The position numbers were made by a program, and so were the translations under genes. From assembly GCA_028671895.1 (NCBI GenBank), contig CM053810.1, forward strand, positions 62,807,501 to 62,871,500: a DNA stretch of 64,000 nt, read 5' to 3'. Shown here one piece after another: positions 21,842 through 35,675 of this stretch. Position 1 is the stretch's first letter, and every line of letters starts with the position of its first letter. The notes under the pieces are model-generated. The model was not told where the DNA came from, did not search any database, and worked only from the letters and a program-made list of their open reading frames with translations. This stretch comes from Oenanthe sinensis. Lineage: Eukaryota; Streptophyta; Magnoliopsida; Apiales; Apiaceae.

Positions 21842-22870
21842 TGTAATAGGATAAATTTAGCTATTTATATCCTCAATGTGTGTGTATATGAACGTAACAA
21901 GGGATGGCCAGGGTATGGGAGAGATGTGTGTGTAGTTAATTATGAACGGTTATGTAATAGGATAAATTTCACTAAGTTTCTATTATTTGCTACACTAGCC
22001 AGTAGACATCAGTAAATAATGTTATATTTATGATTTATGAACTTGGTAGTAGAACATTTATGATGAGTCGCTTTTGATACATTTAGATTCTTGGCTTCCG
22101 ATGCTGTTGAGTTTCTTCGGAGAGTTCAGAAAGTCATGAATAATAAAAATGTTATGAGTACTGGTTCAGCTGAATATATATTTCGTCGGATAGGATTTGC
22201 AATTCAACGAAGACTTGTGGCGTGACTTATTGCCCGTTTACCTTGTACATATGTATTTTAAAATTTCAATTTAGAAAATATTATATAGGATAAATTTAAT
22301 AAATTTCTGTTATTTGCCATTAGCTGTGTATACGAAGGTAATAAGGGATGGTCAGGATAAAGGAGAGATGCAGTGGTCCTCCTATGATAGTAGCTCTAAT
22401 TTTAGAAATTTTGTGAGCGTGTCCAACTGTGTGTAGTTAATTATGAACGGTTATGTAATGTAATAGGATAAATTTAACTAAGTTTCTATTATTTGTCCCA
22501 CTAACCAGCAGACATCAGTAAATAATATGAAAAATGTTAGTTACCCAAAAATTGTCCCAAATGCTGAGTTGTCAGGTGTGTAATTGGTAATTTTCTTATA
22601 ATAATATGATATTTCACGTATACATACGCGTCCACGAATTAAAATAAGTCATATGTCATGTCATGTCATTTGGTAAAAAAAAATAGAATAATTTTTAGGG
22701 TAGGTAGTATTGCTCAAATAATATTATATAAGATAAATTTATCTAAGTTTCTGTTATTTGCCCTTAGCTATTCATATATGTCACCCTCAATGTGTGTGTA
22801 TATGAAGATAATAAGGATAGCCAGGGTAGAGGAGAGATGCAGTTGTCTGACACATTGGTTTAGGGTTTTG
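21842..22870. repeat. Three diverged direct repeats
   Basis: Segments at about 21842-22025, 22284-22530 and 22728-22870 share AGGATAAATTT, AAGTTTCT(A/G)TTATTTG, TATATGAA, AAGG(G)AT(G)G(T/C)CAGG and GAGAGATG in the same order; the first two also share TAGTTAATTATGAACGGTTA. They are tandemly spaced by about 445 bp. No coding potential is seen and no family is assigned. Confidence 0.65.
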
Positions 22871-22920
22871 GGTTTCGATTCCGGGGTAGGGGTTAAGGTT
22901 AGGGGTTAGGAGTTTGGGAA
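22855..22920. repeat. Short telomere-like (TTTAGGG-related) G-rich stretch
   Basis: TTTAGGGTTTTGGG, followed by GGGGTTAAGGTTAGGGGTTAGG, resembles degenerate plant telomeric repeats. It is too short and irregular to be a true interstitial telomere array. Confidence 0.3.
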
Positions 22921-24498
22921 GTGCAGACCCGGTAATTTTTTACCACATCACACAATAACACTTTACAAAGGTGTTTACTACTTAAAAACATTAACGTTAC
23001 CACTCACTCCAATTCAAGGATGCTTGACATATTTTGTTAAAATCACAAATGAATTGTATGCATATGTATCACTACAGTTTCGAAGTTTTCAATTACCCTG
23101 CTATAATTCTATAAGATAGTTTTTGAGAACCTTGATTTCATTTCAAACGATGAATTTCAAATGTCATTTCAAATTCTCATGTTTGTACTAATATCTGAAT
23201 TCCATGAAATTCAAATGAAATCCAAATCCAAAATCTTATGATTACTCAAACATGTCATTTGATCAAATCCAGAATTTCAAATGATATCCATATTACCAAC
23301 AGGACATGACAATTATGATTTGATAGTCCCGATGAACGTGAAACATCGCCCCTTTTTTTCTCGCCCCGAACACATTTGATTTAGTAATAATATTTAAAGG
23401 AGCATGTTACAAACAAATTTAAATAGAGTGGAAGAGCTGAAATACACTGTTTCACAGAACATCTCACCAGGATTCATATTGGGTAAAAAAAACAATTAAT
23501 TCATCAGACTAATCAATGAATTGGCAGACTTCAACAATACAATGTCTGTAATTGCTCCACTGATAAAATTGATATACCTATTGCGTTGATTAAATTCCAT
23601 CAATTCATTAACTAATTTAATAAATCTATTGTTTGATGTGTATAGTAACAAACTCCATCAATTCAATCCATGAATTGATGAATCCCTATACACTTGTAAT
23701 TAGAAGGCAACCACAACTCCCAAATCGATCAAATTATACAGCAGCTGAACTTACAAACAGACTTAAGTAGCAATTTTTCCAAATTCCAACTAGAAGGCTT
23801 TTCGATTACAGAGCAGCAGGGCCCAAATACATAAAATAGAAAAGATATACTAGATGTAGTTCCTTCCAGCAAGAAAAGAGAGGAGGAAGGTTTCAGAATT
23901 ACTAATATATAGCACCTACCTTCAATGCCTTAAATATATCTTGATATAGTTAGATCTACTGGTCCGCAAGTCATTTCCTAATAAAATACATAACCTTTTG
24001 CACTTGAACCTGCAACAAATAATACTTTGGTAAGAAAGCCGGTAGAAGAAGAGATGATAGTGTGGGAAAATGACTGCAGGCCAAGACTGTCGGAGTGAAA
24101 CTTTCTTGACAATTAGCTACTCTGCATTGGGTAGAAGGCGGATTACACTAGGTTTTATTAATCTTGCATTTCATTTTATCTATTTGGCACTTGAATGCAT
24201 CGGAATCAGTTTTAAGACATAAATTTCTACATGCACAAATGTGTTCACAAGTGCAGCATATGAGATTTACAGTGTATATAGTTTGAGAAAAACAATTTCC
24301 TATATGCACAAATTTGTGACACCTAACATTTTAATATCCAAGCTTTGTTGTAGACTTGCAGATTCAACATAGTGAGCTGTTTTACTGCTTTAGCTATCTC
24401 ATCTAAAAGTGATTCTAGTGCATGATTAAAATATACATGCATATTGAATTCCATTACCAAACAAGGGTTCAAAACACATGCTCCTGCAACCTTCCCTA
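22921..24498. other. Intergenic; downstream region of the TOPLESS gene
   Basis: Repeated ATTTCAAAT and ATCAATTCAT motifs occur at 23090-23700, but no bounded element or gene is seen. The right part (about 24000-24498) is presumably the 3' UTR of the minus-strand TOPLESS gene. Confidence 0.5.
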
Positions 24499-27400
24499 TC
24501 ATCTCTGGGCTTGATCTGAGCCTGAAGCTCCAACTGAAGTTGCTGGGACACTACTTGCTGAACCATTTTCAACTGGTGGGGGCACACCCCATTTGCCTTC
24601 AGATTCAAGGGGTTCAAACACATGCACTCCTCCATCTGATAGTCCCAGTGCAAATTGATTTGGTTCTTGTGGATGTGCAGCAATTACTACTGGGTGAACA
24701 TTTGAATTGCTACAAGAGAGATAAGAAATCAGTGGACAGAAGCATTGTTTGGCCAACATATTATGAGATAGTTTCAACTATCACTAATTACAACAGAACA
24801 CAAGCTGTAAACATAAAATACTAAAAACCAGGGTGCTACAACTACAAGACATGTATGTACCTGACACTATGCGGCAGATAAGCCAAAGGACTGATACGAC
24901 ATCGGAGGTGGAGGTGTGTAGCACTAAATATGCACACACTTGCATCCAAGAAACTGGCATAGACCAGCTGACTATCGCATGAAAACGTTGCATGAGATAT
25001 TGGAGCAGCAGATTCTCGTGGTATCCACTGGAAAAAAGGTTAATCCGGTGAAGAAAGGAAAGTTGTAATGCTGTAAAATGGAAAAACTGCAATATTCTGA
25101 TGGATGTACCTGCTTCAAACATTCTAGTTTTGTTGTTTCATATATGGCAAGCTGAGTCTCATGGACAACCAGAAAGTGGATTTGGTCATGATGAAACTGT
25201 ACCCGAGTGTCGGACTGTGCTGCTGGAGTCCTTCCAGCTGGAACAGGTAAGTATCTGTTCTTCTGCCTTTCCCATCCATCAGAGCTCCACACACACAGCT
25301 AGAGATAGCACAAAAATAAACCAAAGCATGGGAGACAACAATCAATGTCTAAATCATACAAGTTTCATATAGTTACAAGACAAGAATGCTTTTAATAATA
25401 TTTGACATTTTAGTCTCTTTAGCATGAGCTTAATATGCCCGTCAGATAATCTAAAATAGCATGTAATAGAGTAAACTATGACAATTTTTCCCAACTATAC
25501 CGTGATAAAGTAGTTGAACAAGTTGCAGCATAATCATCACTAAGAGTAAATACATGTATGAACATACAAGAAATGCAGATATTTTAAGATGGAAGATACA
25601 AGAATGCAAGTTTATCGTACCATTACAACTGTAACAGCAAGAAATAATATACATTTAAAAAAAGAGTGATACAGAGAAGGGGGAAGGGGAGAAGAACAGA
25701 ATGATGGTCAACCTGAGCATCTGCTCCAGAAGAAACTAGCACATTCAGCGCATGAGAGAAGGCAAGACCAGTGATTCTCTTGGAGTGACCCTTCAGCTTG
25801 CTTTTTACCTGCAAAGATATACCATTAGTAACAAGCTTTACAAATGAAGCTTAGATTATATTATATATTATATATTATATGCGGTGAACAGAAAGATACC
25901 TCATCCACACGGACATTATATATTTGAATTGAGGAGTCATCCATGCCAATAGCAATGATATTGTTGTCTTGAGGATGGAATGCTAGAAATGTTGCTGCTG
26001 GTGGTGGGGGCATGAAAGTTGTCATTGTCTGCCAGAAGTGGGATTAGATAAATTTGCTCAGAATGAAAACAAAACCACATCCACCATAACTGCTCTTCAT
26101 TCATATATTACCTTGAAAGTCATCATGTTGAACAAAGATATCTTTCCTCCTGATGCTGACATCACATAAGAATCATTTTTTGACAATGCGAAGCATGACA
26201 CGGCATCCTCTGGGTTGGCATCGGTAATGTCATTGGTCATTTGAATGCCGCTAGATGGTTGCCATAATTGAGGTGAAACATTAGCTGTAGCCTATATCAA
26301 CAACCATGTTGTTAGAAGTTATTTTCTGAATAATGCAACAGAACAGATGAGATTTTTGTGTACATTCTTAATACCTTGCCACTAGAATTTCTTTCATTTC
26401 TCTGCCATTTCCACAGAAGATGGATTGCATTTGATGCTAATGCTAATATGGCATTGCCTGAATTTGTATAAATCAACCTTGATATCTGCAATGACCGCGC
26501 AGGAAGCAATGAGCACATTTCGCTCTATTACTTGATATGATATACTAACAAGAGCAACCATGATACCGACATTACTGAGGATGGCTAAATTTCAAAATAA
26601 TGCATTCAACATTTAGCACATGCAGAACTGAAATATAAAGGCATGTAAGTGATTGACAATGAAGAGGCACGAAGTTATTTCATTTAGTACTCCTGTAGAC
26701 AACATTAGAAAATAGAGAAAGAGATTCACTTCTAGAACAAGAAACATTAAGTAACTTATCCAAATGAACAGATACTTTGCTAAAATAAGTGGGATACAAA
26801 GATATTCAACTTGTGAATGAACTTTCTTGCAAACTAAGCATTAGTTGATTGTAATTTGTAAATAACCAATATATATATATATATGATGGTTCGTATACTT
26901 GAGATATAATACACTGAATTATACCTTAGGTACTCTCATGTTTTCGGGGAGCTTCATTGACCGACACTGAGAAGGTTCAGAAACCTCTGTAAGTTTCCAA
27001 ACCTTTGATTTGTCACTCGAATCATCGGCTATTCTCGGCTTAATGTCCCCCATATTTCTGGTATCTCCATTCTAGCAACAAGCAATTGCAAGTTGGTATG
27101 TGTAATATATACTATTATAGTGCACTTGGTATAAGCAGAGAAAAATTATTAATAAAAAATAGCCCTGTGAAACCAAAATTAACACCATTATATGCAAAAA
27201 CATATAAAGACCTTATAGCACTTACCATTGCAGAAAGAGAGACGGTGGAAACAACCCTGTCTGCAGGTCCAGAACTATTAGCAGCAGCAGCTGCTGCTGC
27301 TGCTGCTGATATTATAGGCTGTGTGAAATAGAGGTACAAAATTTATAACATATAGTAATTGTATGTCGAGAGGCCAAGAAAATATCAAAATTTCCGATTA

Positions 27401-30400
27401 GAACCTTTACTGTTTCAGGAGCTCTTGAAGCATCATAAGATTTATTTTCAAATGTACGTAGCAACCGAAGACCATCAGAATTTGCTAAGATTTTGATCCC
27501 ATTTTCATTGGTAGAGACTGCCAAAAGGGATCCGTCCTTGTTGAAGCGGATACGTGGACTTGCCTTGAATGATCGGACAAGAAAAAACAAGACTTGTCCG
27601 TTATTATGGTTATATGTAAATGCTTCCAACAAAGTCATTTATAAGCATTTAACTTACCGGAAGGCCACCATCACCGTCAATACTTGTCAAGATTTGAACA
27701 TTGTCCATATCCCAGAACTTAATAGAAAATTCATCACCAGCAGCTAAATACCGGTTTTTAGTTGTATCAAATTGGACAACTCCTAAAGAACGTTTTCGAA
27801 AGCCCAGATATGTCCTTTTCACAGCCCCTTCACTTTCATTCCATTCAACAATGTGAGACTCCCCATCTTTGCTAGTCCCGCATGAAAAGAGCCTGCACAA
27901 TGAACCAGGCAAGCCAAGTTTTTTCAGAATTGCAAAATAAGCAAAGGATGGATTGGAAGTTAGTCCACAAATTATCAACAAATAGTATACTAGTAATCAA
28001 GTTATATGGATTAACCTACCTTGTTCCATCAGCACTGTAGGCCATTGTTGTGCACCACCGCCCAGGAGCATCATAATCAACTCGAGATCCCAAATTGTCA
28101 TATAACCACGCTTTAATCTTTCCATCTAGAGCTGTTGAAAATATAAACTGAAAAGAAATAGAGTAACAGGTCACCATTACAGATTTGGGAAATAAATAAA
28201 ATTATAAAATATCAATTCTAGCAGCCTGATTGAAGTAATGAAATACCTGGATATTTTCTTTGAAGTGAGGGCATACTGAATAAACAGGAGCTTCGTGACC
28301 TTCAAAAGTGTATTGTTTTGCACCAGTATTCGCATCCCAGACCTGAAATCAGTAGTGTCAGAGAGAGATACTGCTCTTTCGTCACTAGAAAATATAAGAT
28401 AATTCCTTAATTTGGTGGTTATCAACTTAATAATTTTACTGGCAACCAACCTTAATTGTTTTATCATCCCCACAGGTTATCACACATAGCTGCTTATTAG
28501 GATGAGAGAACGCAAGATCGTTTACTCCACCAATATGAGCATCGATCTATAATAAAAAGTTCCTTGTCAATACCTCCTAAATGATTAAAAGATCTAGTAT
28601 GACAAATTAAAGAAATAGAACGGATCAAAGGTTGACAGTCAAGAATGAAAAACTACCTCTAAATGCTGCCTTATATCATCATCCCCATGATAAGAATACA
28701 TTTGTACAATGTGTCTTGAATATGCAATTCCTATTGATAAAAGAATTTAATTCACGCAACAATGATTGCATTATAACATTATAAACATTGCCAAAGTACA
28801 ATCACTACAAACAAATCTTACCAAACAAAGAACCATCTGGGCTCCAAATCACACGGTTAACAGATACACCAGGATCTTTAACTATAGCGGCCTGAATTGG
28901 TCAAAAAACAATAAATTTAGGTCTCCAATAGTCTAGCAGACTATATTGTACACAGGAATCAGTTTCATCTCAACTAATTGCAGAAAGGAGCAGACCTGCA
29001 GAGTCGTTGAACATGCGGTAACATTCCAAACTATAAAGTTTTTAAGAACCAATCTCTCCTTGGAACCAGTTTCCCACAATCCTATATCTCCCACATTGGT
29101 ACCAACTGGTACACCATATTAGCAAATTTTAGTATTGACAATGGCCAGGTGGACTTGTGTCACGAGACACTGTACAATTTCAAGTTAGTAGAGTTGTGCT
29201 CCAGAAGAAAGCATACCTAAAAGTAATGTCTGTTTTGTTGGATGAAAATCCATGCTCATAGGAGATGAGCCCTGATTCAAAGTCCTTGCAACATTTTTGG
29301 GCAGGTCATCAGGTGAATTGAAAGCCTGACTAGGACCATGACCGGGGAATGGCATAGGCAATACATTAATCGGAAGGTTTACCTGAGATTGCACAAAGGA
29401 AATGGTAAGAACAAGAGGAAACAATTACTTGGAAAATAGAATCTCAGTGATAATAGATACTCCGTAGTATAAGAAAATAATTATTTTTAAAATTGAGACA
29501 CAAATTATAACCTCGTCACATATTCCCATGGGCCTTGTTCGTTTGATTACATGATCCGAGTCTCCAGAAGGGTAATCTAAAGAAGGGTTCGCTGGTGGCG
29601 TTCTTGGATGCTTCAAAGCAGCTGCATGATGTGAAACAGTAGAACTGATCAATAACGCAGCAAGGACAAGCTATGGCTCCTGAGTTCAGCAAGCCATAAC
29701 AAGCACTAGAATAGCAGGTTAAAATGAAACCTGGCATTGGACCGCCAAAACCAATAGCTCCACTGGAAACTGGAAGGTGATTAACTGTAGGTGTGTTAGA
29801 CATCCAACCGGCAAGAGGAGTTGGAGTTGGTGCTGCTGTAGTTTGGAACGGCTGAATAAATGAAATTGACAAACAATAAGAAAATTTACATCATACTAAA
29901 GTGGACGGACTTAATTAGTTGAAAACATGATGTACAAACCCCATGCGCCCCCAGTGGAGGAAACCCGCCAACTTTTGGTAAAGATCCAAGCAATGGATTA
30001 TTTGCCGGTGATGGAGCACATGAACCATTTGGTTGCGCACATGAATGATCCACAAAAAGAGTTTTTATATCTGGATTCGGCCTTGGGTTTTTACAAAGTT
30101 GATGCTGCCAATTTAGGCTGCAAAAGTGAAATGCCATGTATGCAGTAACTTAGTATAGGTTCCCTTGGATAACATAGCAGACACGAGCTATGTAAAGAAT
30201 AATACCAACAGCAAATATTTTTAAGCTGATTACAACATATTTTTTGTGGAGTACATGCCAGAGATTTAAAGAAGTGAAATTAGCGGCACAAAAATATCAC
30301 TTCCCTTCTATTTATAATGGAAATTAAAGAAAAAAATTGAAAGAATATCAAATAAGAACCAGAATGTTGTGACACCCCAGTTTTTGATGTTCTTTAGATA

Positions 30401-31348
30401 AATTATGTGGAACTTGACTGATAGAATGATTAAATGTAGACTGCATCATGTTATAAAATTTGAACACTGTAGCTACAAGTCCAGGTAATTGTCTTCAACA
30501 TAAATTACCTTTGATTAATGAGTGTACGTAACCTCGAATTCTTAAGGTTTGGAAACTGCAGTTTGTCGCGGAACAGAGGATTTGCCTCAATAAGCTTCTT
30601 AAGTTCAACCAACATAATCGCTCTTGCAGACTTCGTATCTCCATACTTGGAAAGCTGCTCATTCTCCCTGTTAATACAGTACAGGGTAAATCCGCAGTGA
30701 ACCAAAAAATCAGTAGCTCTCTCAAAGCTAATCGATAAAATTATTATTATATATGCACCTGAAATTTTCCAAGGTCAAAAGCTGAGTAATCTCCTTGAAA
30801 AGCTCTTCATTGAACGACGCAAAAACTTTAAGATCCTTAACCAGGACTTCTACAGCTTTGGGACGATCATTTCTAACATAAAATTGCAATGTTCGAATAT
30901 TATTATCAAAAACAATGTAAAATTACAGAGGAGTAAATAGGCACACTGAGATAAGTTACACACTTGTCCAAAGCCTCAAGATACTTCTGCTTCCTTATCT
31001 CAAAAAAGATTTTCATGGAATACCGATTGTCGTCCACCTTTGTGAAACCAGAGAGGTACTTCTCAACTTCATCCCAATTCCCATTATGCACTTCTTCCTC
31101 AAAGTACTTCATGTTAAAGTAAAAACTCGATTCCTGTTCAAGCCTATTCAAAAATTCAAATACCCGAAACAGGAAAACATTAAACATTACAATCAATTAA
31201 ACAAAAACTGGGAAAAGGCAGAAATATATAAATAAATATTTACAAAAATGAAAAATCAATGGACATACTTGTGAACAGTTTCTTTGAATTTTTCCTCATC
31301 TAGAAACTGTAAGATCAAGAACACAAGCTCTCTGCTGAGAGATGACAT
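24499..31348 (-). CDS. TPL: TOPLESS / TOPLESS-related transcriptional corepressor, 25 coding exons, 1132 aa
   Basis: The ATG is at 31346-31348 and the TGA at 24499-24501. Coding exons in transcript order: 31348-31269, 31143-30964, 30872-30759, 30667-30509, 30117-29940, 29851-29731, 29621-29512, 29382-29217, 29105-28996, 28891-28822, 28730-28657, 28546-28451, 28342-28247, 28147-28020, 27892-27658, 27563-27405, 27318-27226, 27071-26925, 26485-26375, 26291-26112, 26028-25900, 25808-25713, 25298-25110, 25027-24861, 24709-24499; all join in frame. The N-terminus MSSLSRELVFLILQFLDEEK is the LisH; CTLH and CRA regions follow (about residues 35-190), which bind EAR motifs (LxLxL). Asn176, changed to His in the Arabidopsis tpl-1 allele, is Asn here. 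A Pro-rich linker (AGWMSN) leads to two WD40 propellers and the tail SGSDQAQR. It acts in the nucleus as a Groucho-like corepressor in auxin, jasmonate and floral repression. TPL versus TPR1 is not resolved. Confidence 0.97.
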
Positions 31349-31843
31349 TGTCTTCAATCAAACCCTTCTCAAATCCGGAGACTAATAATTAATCAAGCTA
31401 GTATATAGACAGATCTGTACAACCCCAAGACAAAATTATTATAAAAATATAAAATAAACAGGTCAATATCACTACTCTCTTTTGACTATTTAAATATAAA
31501 AATCCGATCTTTATTTCCAAGCATTGAAATAAAACAAAATATATATATACACAAGGAAAAGGATAAATTGTACCTCTAATTAGACTTAGGTCATCTTGAA
31601 GCTCATCTGCAATAAAGAACCCCCCATTTCTTACAAGACCATGCACCGACATATATAAATTAAAATCAATAATCCACCAAGCTAATTATATAGAGTATGT
31701 CTTTGTATACAAGTACATATCAAAATTAGGGTTTTATTCCAGTGGATCGGGCACTAAAAGCAACTTTAAACAAGGGGAATCAAAGATGGAGAGAGAGAGA
31801 GGGAAAATGGGCACAAAAAAGCAAGAGTGATATAAATATACAG

Positions 31844-31887
<44 letters not shown>

Positions 31888-32050
31888 AAAAGCAAATATT
31901 CGAACAGAGAGAAGGAAGCTTAAAGGGAAACTTACCCAAATCAATATCAAATCCAAGAGATCGATTAACAAAGACCAGCCTCAGGAACAAATACACTAAT
32001 CTCTCTTGTATGTATGTGTGTGTATAGATAAGTTGTATGTAGTGGTATGT
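31349..32050 (-). promoter_or_regulatory. TOPLESS gene leader with probable 5'-UTR intron
   Basis: Read on the minus strand, a strong donor (GTAAGT) lies at 31935-31930 and a plausible acceptor (ATTATTAG) at about 31381, just upstream of the start codon. This implies a non-coding first exon ending at 31936 and a leader intron of about 555 bp. The intron contains the (GA)n tract at 31848-31884. Confidence 0.5.
31848..31884. repeat. (GA)n microsatellite
   Basis: An uninterrupted AG/GA run of about 37 bases lies in the probable leader intron of the TOPLESS gene. The open frames across it are artefacts of the repeat. Confidence 0.95.
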
Positions 32051-32071
32051 GTTTGTTAGTTTCTCACGCTA

Positions 32072-32080
32072 TTATATATA
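32072..32080 (-). promoter_or_regulatory. Candidate TATA box of the TOPLESS gene
   Basis: TATATATAAT on the minus strand lies about 140 bp upstream of the inferred end of the first non-coding exon. No transcription start can be proved from the sequence. Confidence 0.4.
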
Positions 32081-32310
32081 GAGTTTAATATTCTCTCTCT
32101 ATTCTATCGTGCTACGATAATGAAAATTACTTTAAAATAACATTATAGTACTCGCAGAAATGGAGATTTTAAGAAAGTGGGGAACAGATAGATATAGATA
32201 AGCATATCAGCTTATAAGGTTGATACGTAGATGTTCTTATAGATAAGAACTGGTGATTATATTGTGTGTTAAGTGCATCGGTAGTTGAGCGGTAAATTGA
32301 CAGAGATATT

Positions 32311-32520
32311 GGGGTTGTTTGGCTTAGCTTATAAGTAATAAGTTACTTTTTTTTAAAAAGTATTTTCATATTTTTTTTTTGAAATTAATATTTATTTTAG
32401 AAATTTAAGACCAAATCTTATTTCCAAATTTGAAAATAAGTTACTTATTTTCAGAAAAAGTACATATATACCAACTTTTTCAGCTTATGAGCTACTTATA
32501 AGCGGTAGCCAAACGGGGCC
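32311..32520. mobile_element. Tourist-like MITE, copy 1 of a family
   Basis: The 210-bp element runs from GGGGTTGTTTGGCTTA to GCCAAACGGGGCC. It contains the internal inverted blocks CTTATAAGTAATAAGTTACT and AAGTTACTTATTTTCAG. It is flanked by ATT on both sides, a possible three-base duplication. A near-identical copy lies at 51252-51461. Confidence 0.8.
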
Positions 32521-33079
32521 ATTATATTCGGGTACGCCATCTATTACTTTGCACTTCTAATCGTGACCGTTCATTTGGAAGGGACACTTGAAGATTTAAT
32601 AATCGTACGGGTGTGATCGGCTTATTTTGAAAGCTCGGACAGCGATATCTTTGTATCCCCAGCAGATCCACTTTATATTGGACACTGGTTTTCATTATAT
32701 TTACGACACTGCCACCTTCCGATCCTCTGGGTCACACTACTACATAATTGTTCAAACTTTTTAAATATATTTTAATTATATAATTAAAATTATTGTTTTT
32801 ATATTTATAAATTAATATGAATTAAATGTTTTTATTATTAAAATAATATTCAAACTATAAAGTCAAACCTATTAAAAATAATATTCAAATTATATAACTT
32901 ATATCATGTGCGATAGTTTTTTAATATTTTTATTTTAATATGTTTTATACGATTTGAATTTATTTTTATTTGTATAATAATAAATTAAACTTTGTTTAAT
33001 ATTATATGTATATATTTTTATATAATTTATTTGTATATATTTTAATAATATAAGTTATATATTATTTGGTCCTATAAAT

Positions 33080-33327
33080 GTGCAGTCACTGGCAAGGAAA
33101 ATATATGCTCTAGTAATTGTTGATGACTACTCAAGATACACATGGGTAAGATTCTTGACAACTAAGGATGAAGCTGCACAAAAAATTATTGATCTTATAA
33201 AGTTTCTTGATAAAAACCTTAAATACAAGGTGCATATTTTAAGAAGTGATAATGGAACTGAATTCAAAAACAGCATCATGAATGGCTTCTGCAAACACAA
33301 TGGCATCGTTCAACAGTTCTCTAAACC
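33080..33327 (+). pseudogene. Ty1/copia retrotransposon integrase fragment
   Basis: The open frame reads ALVIVDDYSRYTWVRFL, then HILRSDNGTEFKN and FCKHNGIVQQFS, a piece of a copia integrase core with the first two acidic active-site residues (VDDYS, SDNGTEF). The frame is cut off by a poly-G run. No LTRs, gag or reverse transcriptase are visible around it. Confidence 0.85.
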
Positions 33328-33340
33328 GGGGGGGGGGGGG
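33328..33340. repeat. Poly-G tract, 13 G
   Basis: Thirteen G mark the exact end of the copia integrase fragment. Beyond it the sequence is unrelated to copia. Confidence 0.85.
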
Positions 33341-35328
33341 TAATTTAAAGTTTTTAGATGAAAAATATTTATTCATAAAAGTAAATCGATACGGCGAAGT
33401 TAGCTCAAACGTGAGATTGACAGGTTTGTCGGTAGGCCGTCCTGTAGTTAGCGTCACACACTCACACTTGGTGGACAAGACAGGATGGTTTATCTTAAAG
33501 CTGCCATTGTCAGAGACTTTTTAATGACTTACGGAGATGTTTAAAATGTTTAGTGGATTTTTCAAAAATTATATTAAAAAATCAAATAATTAATTTACAA
33601 ATATTCAACGTGTAAATTATTTACTAGAAGAAACACAGACCGATATTTTATTTTTTTAAAACAAGTTAATCAGTTTAAATTTCCTTTTTTTTGCAATTAT
33701 CAATTCATTAAAAAAATATCATTTAAAAAACAAACAATTTTGAACCTAAAAGTTACAAAATAGATCAAATTATGATTTCTTTCATTCCGATCGTTGAGAA
33801 GCTCATATCACTAAAATACTTCTTAAAGAGAAAATTTAACAATCTATTCTAATTATAATGAATATAATTTATCAAAACATATTTAAACAATAAATTATAA
33901 TTCTGATTTCATATTATATATATATATGAACTAGTATAATAAATAAAGATTTACAATCCCCAATACTAAAAAACAACACAATTCTCATAATTAAAGATAA
34001 TAACATTTAAAATACGAGTCTACAGATAATTCAATAACTGGAGTACGAATAATCTCAATTTAAAGAGAGATCTATTAAATAAAATCAAAGAAATGAATGC
34101 ACTTATCATTAATCAAGATTCTAATAATGAATTTTAAACTAAATAATAATATATTTTTTGAGATGGCGGAAGAGAGTGAGAAATATAAAAACAATAAATC
34201 ATAGGTAAAAGCAAGTCGAATTTAAATATAGTATGACCCATTTTTTTATAGTAAATATTAATTCTTATTTTTTTACCATTTATCATATGTGATTGAATTT
34301 TTATTAGGATTTCTATTTTTAAACACTTGATAGTGATTTTGTAGTGTTTTAGTATGTGCGTCAAGATTTACCTATAAATATTACTTATAAAGATTTAATA
34401 TGTGCAAAAAATGAAAAAAATCATAGGTAAAAGCAAGTCGAATAGTATCGTAGTTCATTATCTATAAATATTATAAAATAACGAGTTCTGGTGATTTAGA
34501 TAATCACTAGGATACATGAACTTGAACAATAATCATTATACTCATTATTTATTATTATAATAATAAATTTGAATCTAACTATTTTAAAAAAGGAGGTAAA
34601 AGAGAAAAAGGAGAGAGAAATGATGAAGAAAAATAGAAAGAGATTTTTTTTTATTTAAACAAATGAAATATGTAATTGTTAGTGATTACCTATTTTTAGG
34701 TCATGAGAGACGTGTTCCAGTGATTTAGGTCACTAGGACAATGTTGGAATACAATTTTTTGACACATTACTTATACTTCACTTTAAAACACCGTTTAGAT
34801 AACCTGTCGAGCTTGCTCTAAGATAACATTTTGACACGATATTAATATAATAATATTTAAAAATATCATAGGACAGGAGTAATACAAAACCCTACATACG
34901 AGGTATATCAAAAACCAAACACACACGTTTCTTCCGCAGTTAAATTCCGTTTGCCTGAGTAAGTTATAAGCGGCTTGTAATGTTAGCCAAACACCCGTCA
35001 ATTATTATACTCTCCAGCTCCACTTTTTAAAGTGTACAATTTTATTACTCGTGTAAAATACGTGTTAACTAGTATTTAAGTAAATTAATTTTTTATTTAT
35101 ATTTTTATTAATACTTAATATAAAATTTTCTAATATTAAGAATTTATATAATTTGGAACGATGTTAATAATTGTGCCTAAAAAGTAAAAATTTTAGTTAA
35201 TATAAATACGTACATAGTTAGGGCACATTATAAAAAGTAAAATTATATCTAATATATGTATATTTTTTACGACCGTGACCTAGTACCGATTGACAAAAAC
35301 TTTTAATCTTTCGGATATTAAGAATTTA
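33341..35328. other. AT-rich intergenic DNA with short repeats
   Basis: No gene is supported. A 26-base direct repeat (ATCATAGGTAAAAGCAAGTC and flanks) occurs at about 34196-34222 and 34420-34446. GTGATTTAG..TCACTAGGA motifs occur at about 34490 and 34720. Confidence 0.5.
35165..35320. repeat. Diverged repeat, copy A, flanking the Helitron
   Basis: It shares AAAAATTTTAGTTAATATA, ATATCTAATATATGTATATT and AAAACTTTTAAT..TTTCGG, in order, with the segment at 36370-36543 on the other side of the Helitron. Confidence 0.7.
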
Positions 35329-35637
35329 CTAGCCTATAACTCGTGCAAAGCACGAGAGGAGAGTAATAAATAATATATTATATATTTTAAATGAATTAAA
35401 TATTTAATTTGATTATTTATGTTATTATTATTTTTTATTTAATGTTATACATGAGATACATTATTTTTTAATCATATTTATATCACGTGTTTAAATTCTC
35501 GTTAATATATTGTTATATATTTATATTAATTAATATAGATTAATAACCCGTGCAAAGCATTAATAAATTTTTATTAATAAAAAGAGTTTCGAATATATTA
35601 GAAAATATTTTAGTTAAAATTTAAATAAAAGAGTATG

Positions 35638-35675
<38 letters not shown>

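Noticed and set aside
24444..24824. 126-codon plus-strand open frame
   Set aside because: Antisense to the last exon of the TOPLESS gene.
31742..31999. Open frames with Arg-Glu or Ser-Leu runs
   Set aside because: Translation of the GA microsatellite in the TOPLESS leader.
33341..33524. Possible continuation of the copia polyprotein after the poly-G run
   Set aside because: The translation after the tract has no integrase or reverse transcriptase motif.
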